Assembly (NCBI GenBank): GCA_964547995.1
Contig: CAZJRB010000062.1
Location: 1 to 42,339, forward strand
Source: CAZJRB01 sp964547995
GTDB taxonomy: Bacteria > Planctomycetota > Planctomycetia > Pirellulales > Thermoguttaceae
Direction: 5' to 3'
Length of the DNA stretch: 42,339 nt
Shown here: positions 1-8,704 of the stretch, piece by piece
How the letters are laid out: each line of letters opens with the position of its first letter
How positions within the stretch are numbered: position 1 is the stretch's first letter
Notes under the pieces: model-generated
What the model was told of the DNA's origin: nothing
The model's database searches: none
Seen by the model: only the letters and a program-made list of their open reading frames with translations
Made by a program: the position numbers and the translations under genes

Positions 1-47
1 CAGGTGCCGACTTGTCGGTTGAGGGTTCGACTCCCTTGCCCTCCGCA
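1..47 (+). tRNA. tRNA-Ser, 3' part only
   Basis: The window opens inside a tRNA. A long variable arm (CCGAC, short loop, GTCGG) marks a class II tRNA. It is followed by a T arm with stem GAGGG, loop TTCGACT and stem CCCTT (one wobble pair), and then the 3' acceptor strand GCCCTCC at 38-44. The discriminator base at 45 is G, which fits tRNA-Ser better than tRNA-Leu or tRNA-Tyr (usually A). CA follows, so a full CCA does not seem to be encoded. The anticodon lies outside the window, so the isoacceptor cannot be named. Confidence 0.75.
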
Positions 48-70
48 TCGAAAAACACGTGTTTTGCGGC

Positions 71-105
71 ATAAGCCCGCAACCAGTCGAAGGTTGTGGG
101 CTTAT
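71..105 (+). terminator. hairpin terminator after tRNA
   Basis: The arms ATAAGCCCGCAACC (71-84) and GGTTGTGGGCTTAT (92-105) pair over 14 positions, with one G-U pair and a 7-base loop. They are followed by TGCTGTTCTT, a weak T-rich tail. The location 24 bases after the tRNA end suggests the transcription terminator of the tRNA unit. Confidence 0.55.
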
Positions 106-942
106 TGCTGTTCTTGAGAAGATGCCCTCTATCTCGCCCCCTCTCGCACTGCCTCGCATAGTTTGGAATCACAACTGCTGCAAATGCGCTGCCATTTTGT
201 CGGTTTGGGTTGGCTTAAATGGGAGCGGGAAGCGGGTGAATTCTGCGGCTCAAGTCGCCAAGAATCCACGTCGGACAACGACCTCGAACTGCCCTCGGTC
301 GATCCTACCGAAGCGACTTTGGGCAAGGTCATCAAGGGGTTGCGATTGGAACGTGGCTGGCTAAAGAAACGCGGGATTGAGAAAACATGGGCTGGGAGCG
401 GGCTTACCGAACTGCAATATCCGCCACTAGCCGCTCATATTGATTTCTTCCCACGATAGACTAAGATAGGGGCGACGGACGTTCGCCCTCAACTCTTCAC
501 AATGCGGTGCGATTATGGGGGAAACTGAAAAAGCACCGAAACCGAGACTCAGGTGGCAGCGAGACACTTTGAAACGGCCTTGCTTCCGTCCGGACAATTC
601 GGTCGACGACGACAACGCTTTGGATGATCGCACCGTCGAGACGTGGGATCGATTCGGAATCAGCCATGGCGAGACCTGCGCCTTTTGCGATTCTAATTGC
701 GATGGGAATTGCGACAAAACAGAAGCAGAGTGCGAAGCAATTCTGCGAACTCATGGTATACTTGTGGATGTTCTTGCAACAGAATCGCCGGCAGTTTTTG
801 CAACACACCCACTAGCCGTCAACAATTTTCCTCCCTCAGCGCAAGGACGGCGAGATTCGTCCCTCACACCGTCAAGGAATGGCACGAATCAAGGCCGTGA
901 GAGTGTATCCCGAGCAATACCTTAGGTGAAAGGAAGTCGAAG
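106..942. other. gene-poor stretch
   Basis: No convincing protein gene is visible. The open frames here (for example 163-459 and 515-925, both plus) overlap one another in several frames, have no recognisable domain and lack a clear ribosome binding site. The stretch contains one copy of a dispersed repeat at 695-742, listed separately. It may also hold the promoter of the gene at 943, but no clear -35/-10 pair stands out. Confidence 0.5.
695..742 (+). repeat. dispersed 48-bp repeat, copy 1
   Basis: This stretch matches 6991-7038 at about 39 of 48 positions without gaps. It begins with two spaced AATTGCGA blocks and ends in GAAGCAAT. Differences from copy 2 fall at all three codon positions, and copy 2 lies just after a stop codon, so it is more likely a non-coding dispersed element than a protein segment. 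Confidence 0.6.
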
Positions 943-3576
943 ATGGCAATCGCAGCACCGAGAATGCAGTGGATGTTCCTGGTGGCATTAGTTGCGCTGC
1001 CCACAGCGCCTTTGCCGTCTGAAGGTGCGGAAAACGCGATGTTTAATCCGGCCATCGATACGCAGGCAGAAGAATGGTGCTACGCGGCGAAGTCGACGAC
1101 CGTCATCGGCATGCCTTTTGTTCCGGAGCCGGTTCAGGTGACCTATGACGGCGCCATTTACACGCGGTATGCCGAACTTGCCTTCTTCTACGGCGAGAAG
1201 CTTCATCCGATAATGGCCAGAAACAAGACGTTTCTCGACGGCTGGATTCCGGTCGTCGAGTATCGTTGGAAGTACAGCGGCATCGACTATCATCTCGAGA
1301 TCTTCAGTGCGGAACTGCGGGGACTGGGCACCGAGAATCTCATTCAGTTTGCCAAGCTCGCGATGTCAAACTGCGGAGAGAGCACAGCGGAGGGAGTGAT
1401 TGCTGCGGCAACCAGAAGTTCCGCCGAACACTTCAGGAAAGGAAATGTGAAGAAGAGGGTAAACCCGGCTACTCGGTTTGCCATGGATGACGATTGCGTG
1501 ACCCGTGACGGTGCGTTGATCTATTGTTTCTCGTCGGGTGCGGAGAAATGCGCCGTGCCGGAAGCACCGTATCAAGGAGCCTACACCGCCATGGATCACG
1601 GCATCACCGACCGGGCGGCAACCGGATTCAGCATCTACCGTCGCCAGCTTCGCCCCGGAGAAACCTTCAGCGCCGTGTTCAAAATGCCCCGCAAACCGCT
1701 TGCGGATCCCAAGCAGGTGGCCGCAATCAGGGCGGCCGACTACCAGTCGAATCGCGACATGACGGTTCAGTACTGGCGGAAGCTATTCGGCCAGTGCCAG
1801 TTCTACGTCCCGGAGAAGCGAGTCAACAACTCTTTCCGCGCAGCGCTGGTACACCTGATTCTCGCGACACGCGATCAAGGAAGGGGCAAGCGGCAAGGAA
1901 GCGGGTTGCCGTACGATCGGCTGTTCCTGAACGACTACATGGACATGCTGCTGGCCTATGAACTGTACGGTCTGGACGATCTGGCAAGGCCCAACGTGGA
2001 TTGGCTGATTAGCAAACAGCACAAGAGCGGAATGTTCATTGACGTTCACAACCGCGGTAACGACGATATCGTCACGTCCCACGGCCAGGGGCTTTTCGCC
2101 CTGGCGTATCCGTTCATTGTCACGCGGGACATGGCGTATGCGAAGAAGGTCTATCCTTATGTGCGGAAAGGCGTGGAGTTCATTATCAGGGATCACAGGA
2201 CCCACAACCCCCATGGCTTGTTGCGTCCCTCGATCCCTTACGATGCCCCCATGCTCACGGGCTTTCACACTTGCCACAATCTCTTCGCGTTGACGGCACT
2301 GCGGGCGAGTATCCGGATGGCCAGGATGCTGGGCGAAACCGGTGACGTGAAGAACTGGACCGAGGCCCACGACACTTACAAGGAGGCGATTCTCAAGGCC
2401 ATAAATGATACGTACAAGAAGGAAGGCTATATCCGATCCGGCCTGTATGATTGGGCTGCCGGGTGGGTGCAGGGACGAGTAGGCCGAGTCAATGCCTTCC
2501 CGAACCAGGATTGGGAGAACAACCTGCTGATCTATCCGACCGAACTGCTCGAACCGAAAGACCCGCGAGTGACCGACACGCTGGCAACGATTCGCGCCCG
2601 GAAATATCGCGAGGGATGCATGACCTATCGCAATGGAATGCACATCCATCAGTACATAACGTTGAATCAAGCCCAGCAATATCTTGCCATCGGCAATCAG
2701 AAACACGCCTTGCTGGATTTGTATCATGTGCTACTACACAACGGCTCGACCCACGAAGGATTCGAGAATCTCGTCGAGCCGTGGACCAATCGCACGCCGC
2801 GTGAAGGATGTCCGCCGCCTCACGCCTGGGCGGCGGCCAAGACGGCCTTGTTCCTACGCAATCTTATGGTTCGCGAGTACGGTGGCGACATGGGGATGGA
2901 CATGAAGTCGCGGGACCTGCATCTGTACTCCCTGATATCGCCGAGTTGGATTAAGCCAAGCCAACAGTTGAGGATCTGCAATGCACCGACGGAAATGGGA
3001 AACGTCTCCAGCACACTCGCGTTCACGCAAGAAGGCGCAGAACTCAATGTGAAGGCCGATTTCCACAGCCCGCCTCGTTATCTTGCCGTGAGAATCCCCT
3101 ACTTCGTCAAGCTGGAATCATTCACGACCGATGCCGGCGAATCGGTGCTGCGCGACGGTATTATCTATTTCTCCCCGGATGTGGCAACGGCATCCTTGAA
3201 GTGGACGGAGATTCCGGGCGTGCATCGGAGCAACTATCAGGAGATTCTGAAAGGTTATCGATCCGAGTTCGGGTTTATCGTCACTGACGGCAATTACGAC
3301 CCGAAACGCGCCGGCAAGCCGTTCTTACTGGAGGACGAAAAGGATCATCCCGCCGAACCGATGAGCTTCGACCTGGTGCGGAAAGCGTTCCTGAAAGAGT
3401 ACACGCGGAGATTCAATCAGTATGTCGCGGAGGGCGGCAAGCCATATCCCGTTGAGCCTCCTCCATTGATGACCCGGGAGCAACGCCGAGCGGCGTTTGG
3501 CAGACGGTTCAAGCCAATTGGTAAAACATCGCCACCTGACGGCGATCTTCCGAATACTCACGAGGCGGGTCGTTAG
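943..3576 (+). CDS. secreted alpha/alpha-toroid glycosidase-like protein
   Basis: This 877-residue protein starts with a basic, then hydrophobic segment ending near residue 30 (signal peptide), so it should act outside the cytoplasm. The first 280 residues or so look like a beta-rich domain. Residues about 295-655 are helical with repeated aromatic and acidic patches (FLNDYMDMLLAYELYG, NQDWENN near 521, HAWAAAK near 627). This pattern is seen in (alpha/alpha)6-barrel glycosidases of the GH15/GH63/GH78 type. A smaller beta-rich region follows. I cannot name the GH family or the catalytic acids. AGGA lies 8-10 bases before the ATG. The gene stops 65 bases before the next secreted protein, so the two are probably co-transcribed and act on the same extracellular material. 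The glycosidase role is inferred from fold-like features only. Confidence 0.75.
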   Translation: MAIAAPRMQWMFLVALVALPTAPLPSEGAENAMFNPAIDTQAEEWCYAAKSTTVIGMPFVPEPVQVTYDGAIYTRYAELAFFYGEKLHPIMARNKTFLDGWIPVVEYRWKYSGIDYHLEIFSAELRGLGTENLIQFAKLAMSNCGESTAEGVIAAATRSSAEHFRKGNVKKRVNPATRFAMDDDCVTRDGALIYCFSSGAEKCAVPEAPYQGAYTAMDHGITDRAATGFSIYRRQLRPGETFSAVFKMPRKPLADPKQVAAIRAADYQSNRDMTVQYWRKLFGQCQFYVPEKRVNNSFRAALVHLILATRDQGRGKRQGSGLPYDRLFLNDYMDMLLAYELYGLDDLARPNVDWLISKQHKSGMFIDVHNRGNDDIVTSHGQGLFALAYPFIVTRDMAYAKKVYPYVRKGVEFIIRDHRTHNPHGLLRPSIPYDAPMLTGFHTCHNLFALTALRASIRMARMLGETGDVKNWTEAHDTYKEAILKAINDTYKKEGYIRSGLYDWAAGWVQGRVGRVNAFPNQDWENNLLIYPTELLEPKDPRVTDTLATIRARKYREGCMTYRNGMHIHQYITLNQAQQYLAIGNQKHALLDLYHVLLHNGSTHEGFENLVEPWTNRTPREGCPPPHAWAAAKTALFLRNLMVREYGGDMGMDMKSRDLHLYSLISPSWIKPSQQLRICNAPTEMGNVSSTLAFTQEGAELNVKADFHSPPRYLAVRIPYFVKLESFTTDAGESVLRDGIIYFSPDVATASLKWTEIPGVHRSNYQEILKGYRSEFGFIVTDGNYDPKRAGKPFLLEDEKDHPAEPMSFDLVRKAFLKEYTRRFNQYVAEGGKPYPVEPPPLMTREQRRAAFGRRFKPIGKTSPPDGDLPNTHEAGR

Positions 3577-3641
3577 ACCTTCCCGCCTTCTGAAGGTTGG
3601 AACGATATATCGACACAAAGCAAACGAACCGGCGGGGAACC

Positions 3642-6600
3642 ATGCGCAGCACACCAGGAGTAGTGTTCGTGATTCTCGTGGCGCTAGGCGCCTCTCGTGC
3701 GTGCCCGGCAGATTTGGCAGACTTGGTCCGGGAAAGCTCCATCCGGGGCGGCCTGATTGTGCATCTCGGCTGCGGTGATGGTGAACAGACGGCCGAGTTG
3801 AGGATCAATGATAGGTTCCTGGTTCACGGTTTGGATACCAACGGCGAGAGGATCGAACAAGCGAGGAAAGCAATTCAATTGCGGGGCCGGTATGGTCCCG
3901 TTGCGGTCGCCTCCTATGACGGCCGGAACCTGCCATATGCGGACAATGCGGTCAACCTCCTGATCGTCGAGGACCCCGCGCAAGTTGGCGAGCAGGAGAT
4001 GCGACGCGTGCTCGTGCCCAACGGCATTGCTTTGCTCGAGGAAGATGCCAAGTGGCGGACGATTGCCAAGCCTCGGCCAGAAGAAATGGACGACTGGCCG
4101 CAGTGGTTGCACGGACCCGACAACGTCTTGGTTTCGCAAGATACTATGGTTGGACCGCCCCGTCGTCTTCAATGGGTGGGCGGCCCCCCCTGGGCTCGCA
4201 TGCACAATGACCTGGAGGTGCCGGCCACGACGAACGTGATTCTGTCGGCCAACGGGCGTGTGTTCTACGACATGGACGCGGGGCTCCCCGACTCCGATAG
4301 GATGCCGTCGCGATTCTTCCTAGTGGCGCGAGACGCGTTCAACGGCGTGTTGCTGTGGAAGCGACCGTTGGAATCGTGGTATCGGAACGTCGAGTACCGA
4401 AGGGGGAATCCGCCAGTCGTGATTCAGCGACGTGTGGTATGCGACGGAGACAAGCTCTACGTCACCACAAGCAACAAAGAGCCGATCGTCGTTCTGGATG
4501 CTGCCACGGGCGAAACGCTCAAGACATTTGAGGCAACGAGAAACGCCCACGAACTCGTGCTGGCGGAGAAGAAGCTGTTCGTTGTCGTCTGGGAGTACGG
4601 TGAGCCGTACGACATGGGGTATCACCTCCGAAGGCAACACGCCTACGTTACCAACTGGGCTCCGGGAGATCCTCCAAAGGGCCCATCGGGCAAGAATCGC
4701 GGGATTCTCTCTCGGCAGGAGACCGTCAGGACCAGCCTCCTAGCCGTCGATCCCCAGAGCGGTGACATCCTTTGGCAGCGAGGTGATGACGGCGTTTCCC
4801 AGATCCTCCCTCAGACGCTGGCCAGCGACAACGGACAGGTCTATCTCAAGACGCCCACGACGCTTCTTTGCCTCGACGCTGAGACCGGCAAAACGATCTG
4901 GTCTTCAGATGTCGGCTTGCCGATTGACAAGAACGAACGCATCCCTAAGTGGTTCTTGGTGACCAAGCCCAATGTTTGGTACTGGAACGTCCAAAACGTC
5001 TCACGGGTCATCGTCCTTGAAGACAAGGTACTCACCGTTGCGCAAGACCAGTTGTGCGCGGTATCCAGGAAGAACGGCGAGCAGTTGTGGCGCGGCCCGT
5101 CATACCCCGGGTTTGTCAGCCCTCCTGACGTACTTCCGGTTGGCGATAAAGTGTATGTCGGCAAGGAGATGGGGGAGGGCGGATACATTCCGATAGACCT
5201 TAAGACAGGAAGCATTGAGCCTGAGATAGTGATGGAGAAGGGCGGCATGATTCACCATCGGTGTTACCGCAGGCTGGCGACTTCGAGATACCTTTTGTCC
5301 TCGCTGGCGGGAATCGAGTTCTACGAGATTGCGACTGGACAACGGTCGGCAAACCAGTGGACCCGGGGGAATTGCTTCGCCGGTTTTCTTCCGGCAAATG
5401 GCCTGATCTACACGACGCCCCATCCCTGTGCCTGCTTCACGCGGGCAAAGATGAATGGGATGCTCGCCTACGCACCGAAGAAGGAGCTGAAATCAGACCG
5501 ATGCCTGAAACAGAAGCTTCAGAAGGGGCCCGCATACGACCCGGGGCGGCTGGGCCGCCAACCAAATGCGAGCTACCGCTCGGTTCGCAATAGCTCGCTC
5601 CCAGTGGTCGCTGGCGCCGTTGACAAGTCAACCATCTTGAACAGTGGTGACACATGCCTGCAAAGCGATCGACACGGTCCGCTATCGGCAGACTGGCCAA
5701 CATATCGCCAGGACCCTGGTCGAGGCGGTTCGGCCCCCGGAGCCGTTCCCGCGGAGTTGAAACTCGCCTGGAGGGTCGGGTTAGATACCCGACTCAGTCC
5801 GCCCTCCGTGGCGGGTGGAAAGATCTATGTCGCCGCCATCGATCGGCATACGGTCTGCGCCTTCGACGCGAATTCGGGGGAAGCGAACTGGTCTTACACG
5901 GCCGGGGGCCGCGTTGATACGCCCCCGACGATTTTTGGCGGCTTAGCGGTCTTCGGGTGCAAGGATGGTTGGACCTACTGCCTACGGGCCGACGATGGCA
6001 AGCTCGTGTGGCGTTTCCACGGCGGGCCCACCGAGAGGATGATTGGGGTGCTCAATCAGCTCGAATCGGCGTGGCCCGTGCATGGCGCGGTCCTTGTGCT
6101 GACCAACCCGGCCGTAAATGACGGGCGGCCAACCGTCTACCTGGCAGCGGGCCGCAACACCTTCCTTGATTCCGGAATCCGCGTCTATGCTTTGGACCTC
6201 GCATCCGGCGAAGTGATAGCGAGTCATGTGTTGCACGGACCGTATGGCGACGACGGTTCTCCCATCGTCGAAAAGACATGGGTTATCAAGGGTGTGAAGG
6301 CGGATATTCTTGTCTCGGACGGTAACTATCTCTATATTAAGGACGTCGTACTCAACCTGGACTGCTCCGAAGCCAAGACCGCAGGAGGCAATCATCTCCT
6401 GGCGACGGGTCGCTCGCTTCTGGACGACTACCGGCAGCACCGGTCGCTCTGGGTATTGGGAACGTCCGCACCTTACACCCCCCATCCCAAAACTGCCGGA
6501 AACCTCATGGCGTTCCATGGCCTCGACGTGTTTGTTTTCCGCAGTCACGCGGGCCGGCGCAACAGCAGCTTTGATCCAGCTGCGGGATACGACTTGGCCC

Positions 6601-6983
6601 GAGTCCAGATGCAGGCAACTTCCCCGGCAGAGGGCCAGGCCAAGAGAAGGGATGCATCCCGACGCCCTCGAACGGTTTGGACACAGAAGTCCAAGGTCAT
6701 CTGCAAGGCCCTCGTCCACACGGGCACGGCACGGAGTGAGCCATCGCAGCAGAACCTGTTTATCGCGGGTCCCGTGAATCCGAAGGAGCCGCGGGCCGTC
6801 GAGGCGGCTCTACGCGGGAACAGTGGCGGCGTGCTGTGCGCGTTGTCGGCGGAAGACGGTAGGCAACTAGCGGAGTATAACCTGGACTCGATCCCCGTCC
6901 ATGACGGTATGGCTGCGGCGCACGGCAGACTGTATCTCTCACTTCGCAATGGAACCTTGTGCTGCTTCGAGGGTGCTGAGTAG
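3642..6983 (+). CDS. secreted methyltransferase-domain / PQQ beta-propeller fusion
   Basis: This protein has 1113 residues from the chosen ATG. An in-frame upstream start at 3597 would add 15 residues before an obvious signal peptide (MRSTPGVVFVILVALG), and GGGGA lies just before 3642, so the later start is preferred. Residues about 38-140 form a class I SAM-methyltransferase-like Rossmann domain: motif I VHLGCGDG near 40, then LDTNGERIEQARK and an NLLIVED strand. From about 165 to the end there are at least seven PQQ-type propeller blades with the pattern xDxxTGxxxW (ALDAATGETL, AVDPQSGDILW, CLDAETGKTIW, AFDANSGEANW, ALDLASGEVI). Such propellers bind PQQ in dehydrogenases or act as scaffolds, as in BamB. 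No heme CxxCH motif is seen. A SAM-binding fold on an exported protein is odd, since SAM is cytoplasmic; the domain may be non-catalytic. It follows the glycosidase-like gene by 65 bases. Confidence 0.85.
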   Translation: MRSTPGVVFVILVALGASRACPADLADLVRESSIRGGLIVHLGCGDGEQTAELRINDRFLVHGLDTNGERIEQARKAIQLRGRYGPVAVASYDGRNLPYADNAVNLLIVEDPAQVGEQEMRRVLVPNGIALLEEDAKWRTIAKPRPEEMDDWPQWLHGPDNVLVSQDTMVGPPRRLQWVGGPPWARMHNDLEVPATTNVILSANGRVFYDMDAGLPDSDRMPSRFFLVARDAFNGVLLWKRPLESWYRNVEYRRGNPPVVIQRRVVCDGDKLYVTTSNKEPIVVLDAATGETLKTFEATRNAHELVLAEKKLFVVVWEYGEPYDMGYHLRRQHAYVTNWAPGDPPKGPSGKNRGILSRQETVRTSLLAVDPQSGDILWQRGDDGVSQILPQTLASDNGQVYLKTPTTLLCLDAETGKTIWSSDVGLPIDKNERIPKWFLVTKPNVWYWNVQNVSRVIVLEDKVLTVAQDQLCAVSRKNGEQLWRGPSYPGFVSPPDVLPVGDKVYVGKEMGEGGYIPIDLKTGSIEPEIVMEKGGMIHHRCYRRLATSRYLLSSLAGIEFYEIATGQRSANQWTRGNCFAGFLPANGLIYTTPHPCACFTRAKMNGMLAYAPKKELKSDRCLKQKLQKGPAYDPGRLGRQPNASYRSVRNSSLPVVAGAVDKSTILNSGDTCLQSDRHGPLSADWPTYRQDPGRGGSAPGAVPAELKLAWRVGLDTRLSPPSVAGGKIYVAAIDRHTVCAFDANSGEANWSYTAGGRVDTPPTIFGGLAVFGCKDGWTYCLRADDGKLVWRFHGGPTERMIGVLNQLESAWPVHGAVLVLTNPAVNDGRPTVYLAAGRNTFLDSGIRVYALDLASGEVIASHVLHGPYGDDGSPIVEKTWVIKGVKADILVSDGNYLYIKDVVLNLDCSEAKTAGGNHLLATGRSLLDDYRQHRSLWVLGTSAPYTPHPKTAGNLMAFHGLDVFVFRSHAGRRNSSFDPAAGYDLARVQMQATSPAEGQAKRRDASRRPRTVWTQKSKVICKALVHTGTARSEPSQQNLFIAGPVNPKEPRAVEAALRGNSGGVLCALSAEDGRQLAEYNLDSIPVHDGMAAAHGRLYLSLRNGTLCCFEGAE

Positions 6984-6990
6984 CGACCGC

Positions 6991-7038
6991 AATTGCGACG
7001 TCAATTGCGACAGAACGGGAGCAAAGTGTGAAGCAATC
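6991..7038 (+). repeat. dispersed 48-bp repeat, copy 2
   Basis: This is the second copy of the element at 695-742, starting 7 bases after the stop codon of the PQQ-propeller gene. It keeps the two AATTGCGA blocks, the AGAACGGGAGCAAAGTG core and the GAAGCAAT end. Confidence 0.6.
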
Positions 7039-7075
7039 CATCCGATGTAATGCCTATTAAATTCGAGGGTATATC

Positions 7076-7246
7076 ATGAAACGAAGAACATTCTTGGCCT
7101 CTGTCGCTCCATTTACGATGGGTGATTCTAGCCTGTCCGCCTCGGAAGAACGGAAGGCCGTGTGTCGACAAATCGGCATGAGCGACAAGGAGATCGGACA
7201 TTTCCTTGCGGAACCTCCCTACCTGCCCTTTCAATGGATGGGGTGA
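7076..7246 (+). pseudogene. truncated Tat-signal protein start, 56 aa
   Basis: A short frame opens with MKRRTFLASVAPF, which resembles a twin-arginine export signal (RRTFL) of the kind that starts planctomycete secreted enzymes. CGAGGG lies 7-12 bases before the ATG, so the start looks genuine. The frame ends after 56 residues with no recognisable domain. The likeliest reading is the 5' stump of a once larger secreted protein gene. A genuine small exported protein is possible. Confidence 0.4.
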
Positions 7247-7282
7247 CCCTGGTTCTGATCTTCCGGACGAAAGGACACATCA

Positions 7283-7381
7283 ATGAAGCACACTAGATTC
7301 GCGAAACCTACTGCCTGGCTTGCTCCTGTTGGCTTGCCTGCGGCAGCGGTCGTTTTCTTGGTTGCACAACCCTGGCGGTAA
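7283..7381 (+). pseudogene. signal-peptide-only remnant, 32 aa
   Basis: AAAGGA lies 8 bases before an ATG that opens MKHTRFAKPTAWLAPVGL, a basic then hydrophobic stretch typical of a Sec signal peptide. The frame stops just after the hydrophobic core, at about the point where cleavage would occur. This is the second truncated secreted-protein start in 300 bases, so gene decay is more likely than a real 32-residue protein. Confidence 0.3.
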
Positions 7382-7838
7382 TATCAGTCTTGATCTGACA
7401 AGGAAGAGGCGAACCCACTGTATTATAATAGGGAGAAGTTCTGATGACAATTCACCATGTAGTCGCTCGGGCCCTCATTGGTGCCATTCCGGTCGTTACG
7501 CTGCAGAAAGCGATGAGCTAATCAGCCGTTTTGTAGCCGACGATCAGGTCGAACTGGCCCGCACCCCGCAGGGACCGTGGCAGGCGGTTCGGCCGGGCAT
7601 GGAACACCTTGCCCGGCTGGAGCAGTCGGGTACCGTCCCGCGGAAGCCTGGTCTCTTTGCATCCTAAGGCGGCCTGAGGCCGCAACCAAAGAGATGGCAA
7701 ATAATTTGCAATATCCCCGCGAAAAAACATGCTCGCACGGCGCGCAGAAGTTACGACGTAAGACTCTTAGGGGTTGCCAAATCGCGTCGGATGCCCGATA
7801 ATGACGGGTGTTCTTCTCCACATCTCAGGAACGATCCG
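7382..7838. other. gene-free stretch with one hairpin
   Basis: No gene is supported. Small frames such as 7444-7521 (25 aa) have no domain. A GCGGCC-TGA-GGCCGC hairpin sits at 7669-7683. The frame ending at 7667 has coding-like composition near its end and may be decayed coding DNA, but no family is recognisable. Confidence 0.4.
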
Positions 7839-8081
7839 ATGCTCTCCGACACCCACCCCGAGGCCGAAAAGGTCCAGATCGAGCTGATCCGCAAGATGAG
7901 CGTGGGCGAGCGGCTGGGCATTATGCGGTCGATGACGGCGACGGCGATCGGGCTTTCCCGCCGGGCGATTGCCGAAGCGAATCCGGAATTAACGGGGCAA
8001 GAGTTCGAGCTGAAATGTATTGAGTTGTATTACGGCGCCGACCTGGCCGCGAGAGTCCGTGAGTATTTGAAGCACAGGTAG
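7839..8081 (+). CDS. small helical protein, antitoxin-like partner of nucleotidyltransferase
   Basis: This protein has 80 residues from the ATG at 7839, which has CAGGAAC 6-12 bases upstream. The open frame extends to 7791, but that start has no site. The sequence is charged and predicted helical (EAEKVQIELIRKMSVGERL, then SRRAIAEANPELTGQEFELK and ELYYGADLAARVREYL). I recall similar unnamed short proteins encoded next to nucleotidyltransferase genes, but could not check this here. The stop is 4 bases before the next start, so translation is probably coupled. The gene order and sizes fit a toxin-antitoxin-like pair with this as the small partner. The function is inferred from context only. Confidence 0.75.
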   Translation: MLSDTHPEAEKVQIELIRKMSVGERLGIMRSMTATAIGLSRRAIAEANPELTGQEFELKCIELYYGADLAARVREYLKHR

Positions 8082-8085
8082 TCCC

Positions 8086-8670
8086 ATGCCACGTTGCGAT
8101 ACCGTAGCGGCCATAACACCTCTTGTTGCCGAATTCAGACGGCTTCAAGTCCCGTACTACATCGGCGGGTCGGTTGCCGGTTCTGCTCGCGGCCTTCCTC
8201 GATCAACGATGGATGTGGATATGGTTGCCGACCTGACGATGCAACACGTTGCTCCTTTGGTGGAGGCCCTTCGATCCCTGTACTACATCGACGCCGATAT
8301 GATTTCTGAAGCGATCCGCAGGAAATCGTGTTTTAACGTCGTTTATCTCGAGAGGTCCTTCAAAGTCGACGTCTTTGTGCAGCGAGGCCGCCGGTACGAT
8401 CGCGCGGCGTTCGAGCGGAGTACAGAGCTGCCGATCGACGAAGGCGACCCCGACTCCCGGTTCCTCGTTGCTTCGGCCGAGGATATCGTACTGAGCAAAC
8501 TGGAATGGTTCCGGCTCGGTGATGAAGTGTCCGAGCAACAGTGGCGCGACGTCATCGGCGTATTGAAAGTGCAACAGGACGCGCTCGACCGACCTTATCT
8601 CGAAAAATGGGCGGCCGAGCTGGGCGTCGCCGATTTGCTCCATAAAGCCCTGAGCGAAGCGAAGACTTGA
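8086..8670 (+). CDS. nucleotidyltransferase-fold protein (DUF6036/AbiEii-like)
   Basis: This 194-residue protein has the minimal nucleotidyltransferase signature: GGS at 27-29, then the metal-binding pair D43 and D45 in TMDVDMV, and a third acidic residue at about D95 in the strand FKVDVFV. A conserved-looking SAEDIVLSKLEWF helix follows near 126-138. This pattern is seen in AbiEii/AbiGii-type toxins and in DUF6036-like nucleotidyltransferases, which transfer NMP groups to tRNA or protein. The catalytic residues appear intact. It directly follows the 80-residue gene with a 4-base gap, which supports a toxin-antitoxin or phage-defence pair. A housekeeping role cannot be excluded. Confidence 0.8.
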   Translation: MPRCDTVAAITPLVAEFRRLQVPYYIGGSVAGSARGLPRSTMDVDMVADLTMQHVAPLVEALRSLYYIDADMISEAIRRKSCFNVVYLERSFKVDVFVQRGRRYDRAAFERSTELPIDEGDPDSRFLVASAEDIVLSKLEWFRLGDEVSEQQWRDVIGVLKVQQDALDRPYLEKWAAELGVADLLHKALSEAKT

Positions 8671-8704
8671 ACATTTCCAGCCAATCATCGATTGGAGGTT
8701 CATC

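Noticed and set aside
163..459. Small frame containing LGKVIKGLRLERGW, reminiscent of an XRE helix-turn-helix start
   Set aside because: The similarity covers only about 14 residues, the rest has no helix-turn-helix, and no ribosome binding site is seen.
515..925. 136-codon plus-strand frame
   Set aside because: Its middle is the dispersed repeat, several frames are open at once, and no domain is visible.
7444..7521. 25-codon frame
   Set aside because: Too short, with no ribosome binding site and no signal or domain.
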